From: Thermoplasmata archaeon
Lineage (GTDB): Archaea > Thermoplasmatota > Thermoplasmata > Lutacidiplasmatales > UBA184
Direction of reading: 5' to 3'
NCBI GenBank assembly: GCA_021816865.1
Contig: JAKAWX010000007.1
Coordinates: forward strand, 24,595-88,594
DNA: 64,000 nucleotides
Below the pieces are notes generated by a model. It did no database searches and had not been told where the DNA came from. It saw nothing but the letters and a program-made list of their open reading frames with translations. Position 1 is the stretch's first letter, and each line of letters opens with the position of its first letter. The position numbers and the translations under genes were made by a program. Shown here piece by piece: positions 16,676 through 25,628 of the stretch.

Positions 16676-19299
16676 GGACTCCCTTCGGTCCCGGAGGACC
16701 GACGCGCCCGTTGGGAGAGGGCGCGCAGCACGGCGGCCGCTTCCTCGGCCGTCATCTTCTCGACCGCGAGCGACGCGAGCTCGGCGGTCAGGGGGTCCGG
16801 CGGGCGAGACGCCGAGCCGTCGAGCAGGACGGCCTGGGTGTAGCGCGGGGAGCGGGCCCGCGGCGTTCGGTGGGCGGCGCCGCCCACCCCGTCCGACTCG
16901 AGCCGGCGGAGCATACGGTCGGCTTCGGCGAGGACATCGGTGGGCAGCCCTGCGAGGCGCGCGACGTGGATCCCGTAGCTGCGGTCCGTGCTCCCGGGAA
17001 CCAGGCGGTGGAGGAAGACGATGCCGTCCGGTCGGTCCGCGACCGCGAGGTGGCCGTTCTCGGCGGCGGCCAGGCCGCGGACGAGGTCGGTGAGCTGATG
17101 GTAGTGGGTCGCGACGATGCACCGGGCCTGTGTCGTGTCGTGGAGGTGGCGCAGGGTCGCCCAGGCGAGCGCCAAGCCATCGAACGTGCTCGTCCCGCGG
17201 CCGACCTCGTCGAGGAGGACGAGGGACCGCCGGTCCGCGGCCCGCAGGATCTCCGCGACCTCGGTCATCTCGACCATGAAGCTCGACTTCCCGTGGCCGA
17301 TCTCGTCCGTGAACCCCATCCGGGTGAACAGTCGACGGACGAGGCCGACGCGAGCGAACCGCGCCGGGACGAACGAGCCGGCTTGGGCCAGGACGACCGC
17401 GAGGCCGACCTGGCGCATGTACGTCGACTTCCCGGACATGTTCGGGCCCGTCAGCACGAGCAGACGGCGGTGTTCCGCGTCGAGCTCGGTGTCGTTCGGC
17501 ACGAACTTCTCGCCGAGCTGGCGGTCGAGCACTGGGTGTCGGCCGTCCCGCACGACGAGCGCCGTGGAGGTGTCGACCGTCGGGCGCACGTACCCGCGGT
17601 TCCGGGCGAGGTGGGCGAACGTCGCGAGCGCGTCGAGCTCACCGACCGCCCGCGCGATCCGGTGGACGGCCCCGACGTGCCGCTCCGCCGCGTCGAGCAG
17701 GGCGTCCCACGCTGTGGTCTCGGCGGTCCGGACCCCATCGCGGGCCTCGAGGATGCGGTGCTCGAGCTCGTCGAGCCGGTCCGACGTGAACCGCTCCGCC
17801 TGCGCGACGGTCTGCCGGCGACGGAAGTGCGACGGCACTCGGGCGAGGTGCGGCTTGGTGACCTCGAAGTAGTAGCCGAAGACCTGGTTGTATCCGACCT
17901 TGAGCGTGCGGATCCCCGACGCTTCCTGTTCGGAGCGCTCGAGGTCGGCGAGCTCGCGGAGCGCCCCCTCCTCGACCGCGCGGAACCGGTCGACCTCGGG
18001 CGCGTGCCCCGGTCGGAAGAGCGTCCCCGGCTCCTCGACGGGGGGAATAACGTCCGGGAGCGCGGCGGCGAGCGTCGCCTCGAGCGTCTCGGGCGGGGCG
18101 AGCTCCTCGGCGAGACGCGAAAGACGGCCGAGATCCCCCGATCTCGCGAGAAGCCCCCGGAGCGATCTCGCCGCTGCGAGTCCGGCGCGTAGGACGCCGA
18201 GCTCGGGCGGCCGAACCCGCCGTCCCGCGATGCGCGTCGCGATCCGCGCGAGGTCGGCGATCCCCCGCAGCGTCGCCCGGAGCTCGTCGAGCTCGGCGCC
18301 CCGCCCGACCAGGGCGGCGACCGCGTCCTGGCGCTCGACGATCGGCGCGACCTCGCCGAGCGGGTTCGCGAGCCAGAAGGTGAGGGTCCGTCGCCCGGAG
18401 GCCGTGACCGTCTCGTCGAAGGTCGAGAGGAGCGTTGCCCCGTGCGGGTCGTCCGGATTCATCGGGCGCGTGATCTCGAGGTGCCGCAGCGTCTTCGGGT
18501 CGAGGACGAGCCTCGCCCCTCCCGCGGCCCGCTCGAGGAGGGCCAGGTGGGGAACGATCCGCGGCTGCGTCGCGCGAACGTAGGCGAGGAGCCGGCGGTC
18601 CGCCTCCGACCCGTCGGCGGGGCCGGGGGCCGGACCCCCGAGCGACACCGGCATTTCCGCCTCGGCGACCGGACCGGGGGCGGCTTCGAGCCGGGCGAAC
18701 GGGAACTCGTGCCGGAGCGCGGCGAGCGCCCCGGTCTCCGCGTCGGGAGGGAGGCGATAGAGCACTTCGCGCGGCTGGAACGGGGCGAGCGCCGAAACGA
18801 GGCCTTCGGCCCCGGGGCCGTCCGCGACGCCGTGGATCCACTCGCCGGTCGTGATGTCGACCACGGCATACGACCCCGGCTCGGCCGACGGCAGGACGAC
18901 GCTCGCGAGGAAACTGTGGTCGGGGCCGCCGAGCAACCGGTCCTCGACCACGGTCCCGGGCGAGACGACCCGCGTCACCTCGCGCCGCACGAGTCCTTTC
19001 GCGAACCGGGCGTCCTCGACCTGGTCGCACAGCGCCACCTTGTACCCCTTGCGCACGAGCCGGCCGAGGTAGGTCTCGACCGCGTGGTGCGGCACGCCCG
19101 CCATCGGGGTCCGTTCGCCGCGGGCGTCGGCGCTGCGCGCGGTGAGGACGACGTCGAGCTCGCGGGAGAGGAGCCGCGCGTCCTCGCCGAACGTCTCGTA
19201 AAAATCGCCGACCCGGAAGAGAACGAGATGCCCGGGGTAGCGGGCCTTCACTCCCTCGTACTGCTCGAGAAGGGGCGTGGACGGGACGGCCACCGACAT
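16672..19299 (-). CDS. mutS: DNA mismatch repair protein MutS
   Basis: The protein is 875 residues, normal for MutS1. The mismatch-binding motif GDFYETFGEDA (Phe-x-Glu) is near the N-terminus, followed by connector, lever and clamp regions. The ABC-type ATPase domain has TGPNMSGKSTYMRQ (Walker A) and LVLLDEVGRGTSTFDGLAL (Walker B/signature), then ATHYHQLTDL. It recognises mispairs and recruits MutL. I chose the ATG at 19299, 29 nt after a TATA-like box; the frame is open to 19395 but runs through the promoter and towards a tRNA gene. MutS1/MutL are patchy in archaea and generally considered acquired from bacteria. Confidence 0.95.
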   Translation of the reverse strand: MSVAVPSTPLLEQYEGVKARYPGHLVLFRVGDFYETFGEDARLLSRELDVVLTARSADARGERTPMAGVPHHAVETYLGRLVRKGYKVALCDQVEDARFAKGLVRREVTRVVSPGTVVEDRLLGGPDHSFLASVVLPSAEPGSYAVVDITTGEWIHGVADGPGAEGLVSALAPFQPREVLYRLPPDAETGALAALRHEFPFARLEAAPGPVAEAEMPVSLGGPAPGPADGSEADRRLLAYVRATQPRIVPHLALLERAAGGARLVLDPKTLRHLEITRPMNPDDPHGATLLSTFDETVTASGRRTLTFWLANPLGEVAPIVERQDAVAALVGRGAELDELRATLRGIADLARIATRIAGRRVRPPELGVLRAGLAAARSLRGLLARSGDLGRLSRLAEELAPPETLEATLAAALPDVIPPVEEPGTLFRPGHAPEVDRFRAVEEGALRELADLERSEQEASGIRTLKVGYNQVFGYYFEVTKPHLARVPSHFRRRQTVAQAERFTSDRLDELEHRILEARDGVRTAETTAWDALLDAAERHVGAVHRIARAVGELDALATFAHLARNRGYVRPTVDTSTALVVRDGRHPVLDRQLGEKFVPNDTELDAEHRRLLVLTGPNMSGKSTYMRQVGLAVVLAQAGSFVPARFARVGLVRRLFTRMGFTDEIGHGKSSFMVEMTEVAEILRAADRRSLVLLDEVGRGTSTFDGLALAWATLRHLHDTTQARCIVATHYHQLTDLVRGLAAAENGHLAVADRPDGIVFLHRLVPGSTDRSYGIHVARLAGLPTDVLAEADRMLRRLESDGVGGAAHRTPRARSPRYTQAVLLDGSASRPPDPLTAELASLAVEKMTAEEAAAVLRALSQRARRSSGTEGSP

Positions 19300-19324
19300 G
19301 GGCGTCCTCGCGAGCGGGCTACGA

Positions 19325-19331
19325 GATATAA
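19325..19331 (-). promoter_or_regulatory. TATA-like box for the mutS-mutL operon
   Basis: Read on the minus strand it is TTATATC, centred 29 nt before the mutS ATG, pointing to a leaderless operon mRNA. Confidence 0.6.
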
Positions 19332-19354
19332 GAGGCGTAGGGGAGGCGGGGGAA

Positions 19355-19438
19355 CGCTGAGGGGGAGATTTGAACTCCCGTGGCGGAACCGCCACCAGCT
19401 TTCAAGGCTGGCGCCTTGCCGGACTAGGCTACCTCAGC
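19355..19438 (-). tRNA. tRNA-Ser (anticodon UGA)
   Basis: The minus strand folds as a class II tRNA: a 7-bp acceptor stem (GCTGAGG with CCTCAGC), D arm GCC...GGC, anticodon stem CCAGC/GCTGG around the loop CTTGAAA, a long variable arm (TGGCGG TTC CGCCAC), T stem GGGAG/CTCCC with loop TTCAAAT, and G at the discriminator position as expected for serine. The 3' CCA is not encoded. The length of 84 nt leaves no room for an intron. Confidence 0.93.
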
Positions 19439-19501
19439 GCGGTCGCCGCTAGCGGGGGCCGTAGGAATAAACCCTCTCCCGAAGGCCCGCGGGCGACGGA
19501 A

Positions 19502-19604
19502 TGCAGGTGCCGGGAGCTCCGCGGAGACCCTCGCGCGGGGCCTCCGATTCGAACCCGGGTGGTCAGCTTGGAGGGCTGACATCCTACCACTAGATTACAC
19601 CTGC
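19502..19604 (-). tRNA. tRNA-Gly (anticodon UCC) with a T-loop intron
   Basis: The 5' acceptor strand GCAGGTG pairs perfectly with CACCTGC, followed by discriminator A. The D arm (ATC...GAT), anticodon stem TCAGC/GCTGA and loop CCTCCAA (anticodon UCC) are normal. The T arm is interrupted: the 5' strand CCGGG plus TTCGAA is separated by 32 nt from T plus CCCGG. Removing 19516-19547 leaves a 71-nt tRNA with T arm CCGGG-TTCGAAT-CCCGG, typical for tRNA-Gly. The intron lies between positions 59 and 60. CCA is not encoded. Confidence 0.92.
19516..19547 (-). other. Non-canonical tRNA intron (32 nt) in tRNA-Gly(UCC), position 59/60
   Basis: The precursor folds as a textbook bulge-helix-bulge. The outer helix is CCGGG/CCCGG (the mature T stem). 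The central 4-bp helix is TTCG/CGGA. The two 3-nt bulges are AAT and GCT, on opposite strands. The inner helix is CGGAG/CTCCG, closed by a terminal loop. Cutting each bulge after its second base, as archaeal splicing endonucleases do, releases exactly the intron that restores the T-loop TTCGAAT. Confidence 0.88.
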
Positions 19605-19645
19605 ACGGGACGCCCGCGGACCGAGGGGACGACCGAACACTGAGG

Positions 19646-20209
19646 TTAATGCTTTGGGGTCGGGGGGCGGCCCGACGGGGCCGACAGATCGAGGAGCGCG
19701 ACGCGTTCGAGGACGAGCCCCTCCCAAGCGGACGGTGGTACCGCCGCCCATTCCGCCGGCTCGATCCCGAGCCGGCCCAGCGTCTCGGGGTCGACCGGCC
19801 GCGGGTACGCGGACGGGTCGGGGTCGAGCTCGAACCGCTCGAGGAGGGCGTTCGGGTCGCGGGGTCGCTCGGCGACGAGAACGACCTCGACGGTCGCGGG
19901 CGACACTCCGACCTTCGCGAGCGCGCGCGGCAGCTGGTCGTCGCCGGCGACGTACAGCACGAGCTCGGCCCCGCGGTCGCGCAGCCGGCTCTCGCCCCGG
20001 CCGCGCGCTCGGCCGAGGTGGGCCCACGCGGACAGGAGGTGGCGTTCGCCGCCCACCGCTCGGGCGTCGAAGAGGGCGACCAGCGCCTCCGACCCCTTCG
20101 CGAGCTCCCGGAGGGTCCGAACGATCGCCTCGGTGGCCGGCGCCCCGGGGCGGCGCCGTCGGGCGCCGACCGCGAGGAGGCCGCGGGATTCGGGAGGAGG
20201 AAGCGGCAT
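19646..20209 (-). CDS. cgi121: KEOPS complex subunit Cgi121
   Basis: The protein is 187 residues from the ATG at 20209. The segment ALFDARAVGGERHLLSAWAH followed by ELVLYVAGDDQLPRALAKVGV and VVLVAERP matches Cgi121, where the first part contacts the 3' CCA end of tRNA and the second binds the Bud32 kinase. KEOPS makes the t6A modification at tRNA position 37. The last 70 residues include a short Asp/Pro-rich linker and a C-terminal domain. It follows the MBL-fold hydrolase gene by 10 nt, so the two are probably co-transcribed. Kae1 and Bud32 are not in the window. Confidence 0.75.
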   Translation of the reverse strand: MPLPPPESRGLLAVGARRRRPGAPATEAIVRTLRELAKGSEALVALFDARAVGGERHLLSAWAHLGRARGRGESRLRDRGAELVLYVAGDDQLPRALAKVGVSPATVEVVLVAERPRDPNALLERFELDPDPSAYPRPVDPETLGRLGIEPAEWAAVPPSAWEGLVLERVALLDLSAPSGRPPTPKH

Positions 20210-20219
20210 CGGAGCGATC

Positions 20220-20840
20220 TCATTCCGCGAGGAACTTGAGGAACTCGTCCCGGGTCCTCGGCTGCAGGGTGTAGTTCTCCTCCTTTTCCCGCCCGATCGT
20301 CGACGTCGGCGTCGCGCCGTAGTCGTGGCCGGGGAGGACGACGAGCGCATCGTCGAGCGCGCGGATCCGGCGGTGGAGGCTGTCGTACATCTCGCTGGGG
20401 TCGCCGCCCGCGAGGTCGGTGCGGCCGCACTCTCCGACGAAGAGAGTGTCGCCGGTGGCGACGTGTCCTTCGAAGAGGTAGAGGACGCTGTCCTTGGTGT
20501 GCCCAGGGGTGTGCAGGACCTGGAAGCGGACGCGACCGGTGTCGAAACCGTCCCCGTCCTCGACCGAGAGGTCCTGGCCGAGCGGGGCGACCCGGTGCGC
20601 GACCACCTTCGCTCCGGTACGGGCCCGGACGTCCTGGTTTCCCGCGACGTGGTCCGGGTGGCTGTGCGTGTTCAGGATATACCGGACCTTGACGTGACGG
20701 CGGTCGACCGCCTCGAGCACGGCGTCGACGCCGAACGAGGGGTCGATGACGACCCCCTCGCCGCCCTCCTCGTCGGCGACGAGGTACGTGAAGTTGAGGT
20801 ACGGTCCGATGCGGAACTGGTCGAGCAGCACGCCCTCCAC
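20220..20840 (-). CDS. Metallo-beta-lactamase-fold hydrolase (glyoxalase II / persulfide dioxygenase-like)
   Basis: The 206-residue protein has the metal-binding motif HSHPDHVAG (about 57-65), then HTPGHTKDSV, GDTLFVGECGRTDL and a final LPGHDYG His. This set is typical of the glyoxalase II/ETHE1-like group. ETHE1-type enzymes oxidise persulfides and glyoxalase II hydrolyses glutathione thioesters; archaea of this kind lack glutathione, so a different thiol substrate is likely. The substrate cannot be read from sequence. A TATA-like TCAAATAG lies upstream near 20851-20858, on the minus strand. Confidence 0.88.
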   Translation of the reverse strand: MEGVLLDQFRIGPYLNFTYLVADEEGGEGVVIDPSFGVDAVLEAVDRRHVKVRYILNTHSHPDHVAGNQDVRARTGAKVVAHRVAPLGQDLSVEDGDGFDTGRVRFQVLHTPGHTKDSVLYLFEGHVATGDTLFVGECGRTDLAGGDPSEMYDSLHRRIRALDDALVVLPGHDYGATPTSTIGREKEENYTLQPRTRDEFLKFLAE

Positions 20841-20874
20841 GAGCGGGGAGCGCTATTTGACCGTAGGGGCGGCC

Positions 20875-21789
20875 CTACGGCACGCTCGCCTCGACCTCCG
20901 AGGTGCGTCGGCCGGTGACGGCGTCGAGGACCACCCGTCCGTCGCTCCCCTCCGCGTACCAGTGGGGGACGTAGAGCAGCACGAACGGCCCGAGTCGGAT
21001 ATCTTCGGCCGATGGCGGGATGCGCCGGGCCTCGATGACGAGGGCGCCTCCGTGCTGCTCGGTGTGGTCGACGTGGACGGTGTGGATCCGCCGGATCGCC
21101 TCGACGGCGATCGCGAGCGCCTGCCCTTCCGAGAGCTGCGGCGAGAGACGTTGGTGGGGCCCGTCGACTTCGGTGACGAGCTCCCGGTCCCCGTCCCGCC
21201 AGGCCTCGGCCCGGCGCGAGACCGCGTTCACGGCGATCAGCTGGCGAACGATCGATCCCGTGCCTCCGTGCGGCGAGGCGGGTCGGACGCGGTAGGCGGC
21301 GACAAAGAACGGGACGAGCCTCAGGGTGTATCGAGGCCCGTCGACCCCGGCGAGCGCTTCCGCCTCGGCCCGGTCGATGCGGGGTCGCACGGTCCGCTGC
21401 CCCTCCAGCGTGAGGACGAACGGGGGCTCGAGCGGGTGACCCCCGCCCGGTCCGTCGTCCAGCTCTTCGGGGCCGATCCGGGACGGCAGCAAAAGCTCGC
21501 CGAGCGCGGAGCCGAGCGTGGACGGGTCAAGCACCTCGATACCGCGGTCCGCCGCGAGGGCGCGGGCGACCGGCCCCGGGTCGTCGTCGTAGACGATCGC
21601 GCGGTGCACCGCGTCCGGTGGGAAGAAGGTCTCGACCTCGGCCGGGGACCGGGCCGACGCGACCAGGACGACCGCTCGGTGGTCCCGGGGCCGCACCGCC
21701 GTCACGGCGTCCCCGCGGGCCTCGATGCGGTACCCGGCGGCCTCGAGGAGGCGGCCGAGCATGGACGAGGAGACCCCGGAGCGTCGCAT
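20875..21789 (-). CDS. Conserved-looking hypothetical protein (304 residues)
   Basis: I do not recognise the family. The N-terminal part, MLGRLLEAAGYRIEARGDAVTAVRPRDHRAVVLVASARSPAEVETFF, has the rhythm of a small alpha/beta domain, possibly restriction-endonuclease-like. The middle holds FVLTLEGQRTVRPRIDRAEAEALAG, and the C-terminal half has strands such as TLRLVPFFVAAYRV and FVLLYVPHWYAEG. The His-rich stretch RIHTVHVDHTEQHGG around residue 255 could bind metal. The ATG at 21789 lies 26 nt from a TATA-like GATATTC on the same strand, supporting a leaderless start. It is divergent from the DUF72 gene. Confidence 0.6.
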   Translation of the reverse strand: MRRSGVSSSMLGRLLEAAGYRIEARGDAVTAVRPRDHRAVVLVASARSPAEVETFFPPDAVHRAIVYDDDPGPVARALAADRGIEVLDPSTLGSALGELLLPSRIGPEELDDGPGGGHPLEPPFVLTLEGQRTVRPRIDRAEAEALAGVDGPRYTLRLVPFFVAAYRVRPASPHGGTGSIVRQLIAVNAVSRRAEAWRDGDRELVTEVDGPHQRLSPQLSEGQALAIAVEAIRRIHTVHVDHTEQHGGALVIEARRIPPSAEDIRLGPFVLLYVPHWYAEGSDGRVVLDAVTGRRTSEVEASVP

Positions 21790-21811
21790 CACCGTGCGTA
21801 CCCGTGGGCCA

Positions 21812-21818
21812 GAATATC
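21812..21818 (-). promoter_or_regulatory. TATA-like box for the 304-residue hypothetical gene
   Basis: The minus-strand sequence GATATTC is centred 26 nt before the ATG at 21789. Confidence 0.5.
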
Positions 21819-21901
21819 TCGGTTGTGTTGCTCGGGACGCCGGGCCGGTCGGCAACGCGGCCCCGCGAAAGCCTAAGGGTCGGACCGCTTCCTCGGGGAG
21901 C

Positions 21902-22735
21902 GTGGGCCGGTACTGGCTCGGCTGCTCCGGATGGGCGTACGCCGACTGGGTCGGGCCGTTCTACGCGCGGGGCACCCCGCCCGCCGAGTTCCTCCGGTGC
22001 TACGCGAGGGTGTTCCGAACCGTCGAAGTCGACTCGAGTTTCTACCGTCCGCCCCCGCCATCGCTCGTTCGCCGCTGGGCGGACGTAGCCCCGTCGGGAT
22101 TCCGTTTCTCCCTCAAGGTCCCACGAGACGTGACGCACGTCCGCGCGCCGGAGGAGGAACCGGAGGGGCTCCTGGCCGGGTTCCTCGCGAGCCTCGCGCC
22201 GCTTCGGTCGTCGGGCCGCCTGGGCGCGGTCGTCCTGCAGTTTCCGGGCTCGTTCCGGGCGGGCGCGACGGCCCGACTCGCCGCGCTCCTCGACCGCATC
22301 CCACGGGAGTTCCCGCTCGCGGTCGAGCTGCGCCACGCCTCGTGGTGGACCGAGGGGACGCGGGCCCTGCTCGAAGGCCGGGGGGCGTCGCTCGTCTGGT
22401 CCGTGGTCCCCCACACACGACCCCCGCCGTGGGTGACGGCCGACTTCCTCTACACGAGGTTCGTGGGGGATCGGGCCCTGAGCGAGTTCGGCCACGTCCA
22501 GCGGGACGGTACGCAGGACCTCGACCGGATGCGCCGGCTCTGGGACGAGGAAGGGCGCCTCGCGACGACCGTGTACGCCTACGCGAACAACCACTTCATG
22601 GGCTTCGGGCCGGGGACTATCGAGGCGCTCGCTCGCCGGATGGGCGAGCCGCCGACCGACCTTTCGGCCGCCGCGCGTCCGCGAGGGCAGACGAGCCTGG
22701 TCGGTGATCGCGAGACCCCCCGCCCCAAGGATTAA
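21902..22735 (+). CDS. DUF72 family protein (TIM-barrel, YecE-like)
   Basis: The 277-residue protein has the DUF72 signatures RYWLGCSGWAYADWVGPFYARGTP at the N-terminus, then TVEVDSSFYRPPPPSLVRRWADVAPSGFRFSLKVPRDVTH, VVLQFPGSF, AVELRHASWW and VYAYANNHFMGFGPGTI near the end. The fold is a TIM barrel; its biochemical role is not settled, although the conserved Glu/His/Asn residues suggest a nuclease or isomerase-like site. The GTG at 21902 is where homologous sequence starts; the open frame upstream to 21725 covers the divergent promoter. Confidence 0.88.
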   Translation: MGRYWLGCSGWAYADWVGPFYARGTPPAEFLRCYARVFRTVEVDSSFYRPPPPSLVRRWADVAPSGFRFSLKVPRDVTHVRAPEEEPEGLLAGFLASLAPLRSSGRLGAVVLQFPGSFRAGATARLAALLDRIPREFPLAVELRHASWWTEGTRALLEGRGASLVWSVVPHTRPPPWVTADFLYTRFVGDRALSEFGHVQRDGTQDLDRMRRLWDEEGRLATTVYAYANNHFMGFGPGTIEALARRMGEPPTDLSAAARPRGQTSLVGDRETPRPKD

Positions 22736-22777
22736 TCTCCGGTACGCCTCCCGTAGTGCGGGAGCGTCGGAGAGGCC

Positions 22778-23170
22778 GTGCGGACGATCCTGTGCGCCAG
22801 CGACGCGCCCGACGAGCTCATCGGGCGGGCGTTCGCGACCGTCGTCGACGAGGTCCAGCGGGAGGTCCGCTATCAGGTCGGCCCGAGCCGGGTCGCGCTC
22901 TTCGTCGGGTCGAAATTCTTTTTCCGGACGAACGACCGGATCGCGGGGATCCTGCTGGCGGTCTCGAACGGGGCCACCGAGCGGATCGACCTGATCTACG
23001 GGGGCGGCGGTTCGGGCCTCCTCGGGGCCCAGTGGGGAGCGGGAGACGACCTGGAAGGACAGTTGACGGAGGCGATCGCCGGGGCCCTCCGGGGCGCGGG
23101 GCTCCGCTTCGAAGAGTCCCCGGGGACCCCCGAAGGACCGTCACCGCCCGGCTCGTCACCGCTTCCCTAG
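22778..23170 (+). CDS. Small hypothetical protein (130 residues)
   Basis: The family is unrecognised. The first 110 residues look like a compact alpha/beta domain: a long N-terminal helix, then strands VRYQVGPSRVALFVGSKFFFRTNDRIAGILLAVSN, a glycine-rich loop (IYGGGGSGLLGAQWGAG) and a C-terminal helix. The Pro/Ser-rich tail of about 20 residues is probably disordered. The GTG start follows an AT-rich GGATTAATCT near 22730-22739. It sits between DUF72 and cdc48 on the same strand. Confidence 0.55.
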   Translation: MRTILCASDAPDELIGRAFATVVDEVQREVRYQVGPSRVALFVGSKFFFRTNDRIAGILLAVSNGATERIDLIYGGGGSGLLGAQWGAGDDLEGQLTEAIAGALRGAGLRFEESPGTPEGPSPPGSSPLP

Positions 23171-23260
23171 GTCCGCGCGTCCCCACGCACCCCGCCGGCA
23201 CCGCGCCCGGCGGACTCGTTTCGGCTCCGGCGAACGCGAACGAGCGTCAGGAACGAAACC

Positions 23261-23267
23261 CTTTAAG
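23261..23267 (+). promoter_or_regulatory. TATA-like box for cdc48
   Basis: CTTTAAG is centred 31 nt before the ATG at 23295, consistent with a leaderless mRNA. Confidence 0.55.
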
Positions 23268-23294
23268 TCCGCGAGCGGGTCCAAACGCTCGCCG

Positions 23295-25520
23295 ATGGCC
23301 GAGGCCGTCACCCTCCGGGTCGCCGAGGCGTTCCAGCAGGACATCGGTCTGGGCACCGCCCGGCTGGACGTCCAGACGCGCCAGCGGCTCAAGGTCGGAC
23401 TCGGCGACATCGTCGAGGTCCGCGGCCGCAAGCCGACGCCCGCGATCGTGAGCCGGGCCCAGCCGGACGACGAGGGCAAGGGCGTCGTGCGGATCGAGGC
23501 CGTCGTCCGACGCAACGCGGGCGTGAGCATCGGGGACCGGATCTCCGTCCAGCGCGTCGACTGTCCGACCGCCGATACGATCACGATCGCCCCGATCTAC
23601 GCGGGGTCGGCCCGAATGGACCTCGGGCCCGGGCTCGAGAGCTTCGTCGCGAAGGCGCTCGCGCGTCGGCCGTTCGTGCGCGGAGACGTCTTCGTCATCC
23701 CCGGGGTCTTCCTGATGGGGGGGTCGCTGCCGTTCATGGTCGTCGCGACCCAGCCGAAGGGGATCGTCCAGGTCGCTCCGTCGACGCTGATCACGATCAA
23801 GGAGGAGACGGTCAGCGAGACCGAGGTCGCCGCTCCGCGCATCTCCTACGAGGACATCGGGGGTCTCACGGAGAAGCTCGGACGCGTCCGCGAGATGATC
23901 GAACTTCCGCTCAAGCATCCCGAGCTGTTCGACCGGCTCGCGATCACCCCACCGAAGGGCGTCCTCCTTTACGGGCCGCCCGGCACCGGCAAGACCCTGA
24001 TCGCGAAGGCGGTCGCGAACGAGGCGGGCGCCCACTTCATCGGCATCCAGGGGCCCGAGATCATTTCGAAGTACTACGGGGAGAGCGAGAAGGAGCTCCG
24101 CGAGAAGTTCGAGGAGGCCGAGAAGAACGCGCCGAGCGTCATCTTCATCGACGAGCTTGACTCGATCGCGCCGCGGCGGGACGAGGTCGTCGGCGAGGTC
24201 GAGCGGAGGGTCGTCGCCCAGCTGCTGACCCTGATGGACGGCCTCTCGGGCCGGGGAAACGTCATCGTGATCGCCGCGACGAACCGCGAGGAGGCGATCG
24301 ACCCCGCGCTGCGACGCCCCGGGCGATTCGACCGCGAGATCGAGATCGGGGTGCCGACGCAAGAGGGCCGCCTCGAGATCCTGCAGATCCACACGCGCGG
24401 GATGCCGATCGAGGGGAGCGACCGGGACCGCGACCGCACCCTCAAGGAGCTCGCGGCGCAGAGCCACGGGTTCGTCGGCGCCGACCTTTCCTCCCTCGCT
24501 CGCGAGGCGGCGATGCGCGCCCTCCGGCGCTACCTGCCCGAGATCGACTTCGACCAGCCGATCCCGCTCTCCCTGCTCGAACGGATGAAGGTGACCGAGA
24601 CCGACTTCCGCGAGGCGCTCAAGCAGATCGAGCCGTCGAGCCTCCGGGACGTCGCGGTCGAGGTCCCGACGACCCGGTGGAACGAGGTCGGCGGGGTCGA
24701 GCGTGTCCGCCGCATCCTCGAGGAGTCGGTCGAGCTGCCGTTCAAGAACCCCCAGGTCTACCGCCACATCGGCATCGAGCCGCCCCGCGGAATCCTCCTC
24801 TACGGTCCTCCCGGGGTCGGGAAGACCCTGCTCGCGAAGGCGGCCGCGACCGAGAGCCAGGCGAACTTCATCTCGGTGAAGGGCCCCGAGGTGATGAGCA
24901 AGTGGGTCGGCGAGAGCGAGAAAGCCGTCCGGATGATCTTCAAGAAGGCCCGCCAGGCCTCGCCGTCGATCGTCTTCATCGACGAGCTCGACTCGATCGC
25001 ACCGCGCCGGGGCCTCCAGACGTCGAGCGGGGTGACCGAGCGGATCGTGAACCAGCTCCTCACCTCGATCGACGGCCTCGAGAGCCTCGAACGCGTCCTG
25101 GTCATCGCGGCGACCAACCGCCCCGACATCATCGACGAGGCGCTCCTGCGGACCGGCCGGTTCGACCGCCTCCTCTACGTCGAGCCTCCGACCTCGGCCG
25201 GCCGGCTCGAGATCCTCAAGGTCCATACCCGCAAGATGCCGCTCGCGGACGACGTCGACCTCGAGTCGCTCGCGGGCCGCACCGAGGGGTACGTCGGGAG
25301 CGACCTCGCGGCGCTTTGCCGAGAGGCGGGGCTCACCGCGATCCGCGAGAACCTCCGGGCCTCGAAGGTCACGCGCGCCCACTTCGACGCGGCGCTCAAG
25401 CAGGTGCGGGCGTCGTGCGACCCCGAGTCGCTGCGCTTCTACGAGGAGTTCGAAAAGCACCTCCTGAAGGAGCGCGTCGGCCGCCGGCGCGACGAGCCGG
25501 TCGAGGGGATCTACCGCTAG
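23295..25520 (+). CDS. cdc48: Cdc48/p97/VAT-like double AAA ATPase
   Basis: The protein is 741 residues. The N-domain (about 1-185, double-psi barrel plus a second subdomain) begins with [20 protein letters not shown]1 has GPPGTGKT and [16 protein letters not shown]2 has GPPGVGKT and [15 protein letters not shown]; both have arginine-finger regions ([15 protein letters not shown] and [14 protein letters not shown]). It unfolds proteins by threading them through the central pore. The last residues, EGIYR, form a hydrophobic-Tyr-X tail of the kind that docks and opens the 20S proteasome, so it may act as a proteasomal ATPase beside PAN. Confidence 0.96.
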   Translation: MAEAVTLRVAEAFQQDIGLGTARLDVQTRQRLKVGLGDIVEVRGRKPTPAIVSRAQPDDEGKGVVRIEAVVRRNAGVSIGDRISVQRVDCPTADTITIAPIYAGSARMDLGPGLESFVAKALARRPFVRGDVFVIPGVFLMGGSLPFMVVATQPKGIVQVAPSTLITIKEETVSETEVAAPRISYEDIGGLTEKLGRVREMIELPLKHPELFDRLAITPPKGVLLYGPPGTGKTLIAKAVANEAGAHFIGIQGPEIISKYYGESEKELREKFEEAEKNAPSVIFIDELDSIAPRRDEVVGEVERRVVAQLLTLMDGLSGRGNVIVIAATNREEAIDPALRRPGRFDREIEIGVPTQEGRLEILQIHTRGMPIEGSDRDRDRTLKELAAQSHGFVGADLSSLAREAAMRALRRYLPEIDFDQPIPLSLLERMKVTETDFREALKQIEPSSLRDVAVEVPTTRWNEVGGVERVRRILEESVELPFKNPQVYRHIGIEPPRGILLYGPPGVGKTLLAKAAATESQANFISVKGPEVMSKWVGESEKAVRMIFKKARQASPSIVFIDELDSIAPRRGLQTSSGVTERIVNQLLTSIDGLESLERVLVIAATNRPDIIDEALLRTGRFDRLLYVEPPTSAGRLEILKVHTRKMPLADDVDLESLAGRTEGYVGSDLAALCREAGLTAIRENLRASKVTRAHFDAALKQVRASCDPESLRFYEEFEKHLLKERVGRRRDEPVEGIYR

Positions 25521-25563
25521 TCCCCCCGGGCTCGAGCGCTGCCGGCGAGCGCTGCCGAGCAAG

Positions 25564-25570
25564 CTATAAG
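25564..25570 (+). promoter_or_regulatory. TATA-like box for the surface-protein gene
   Basis: CTATAAG lies 59-65 nt before the GTG at 25629, predicting a leader of about 35 nt, longer than most here. Confidence 0.5.
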
Positions 25571-25628
25571 TAGTGAGGCAAGGTTCGGCGCGCCGCCCCC
25601 CCCGATAGGGGGCTATCGTACGGGAGAC

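Noticed and set aside
19502..19604. tRNA-Gly as a truncated pseudogene
   Set aside because: The apparent loss of the T arm is explained by a 32-nt insert; removing it restores every stem, the T-loop and the acceptor pairing.
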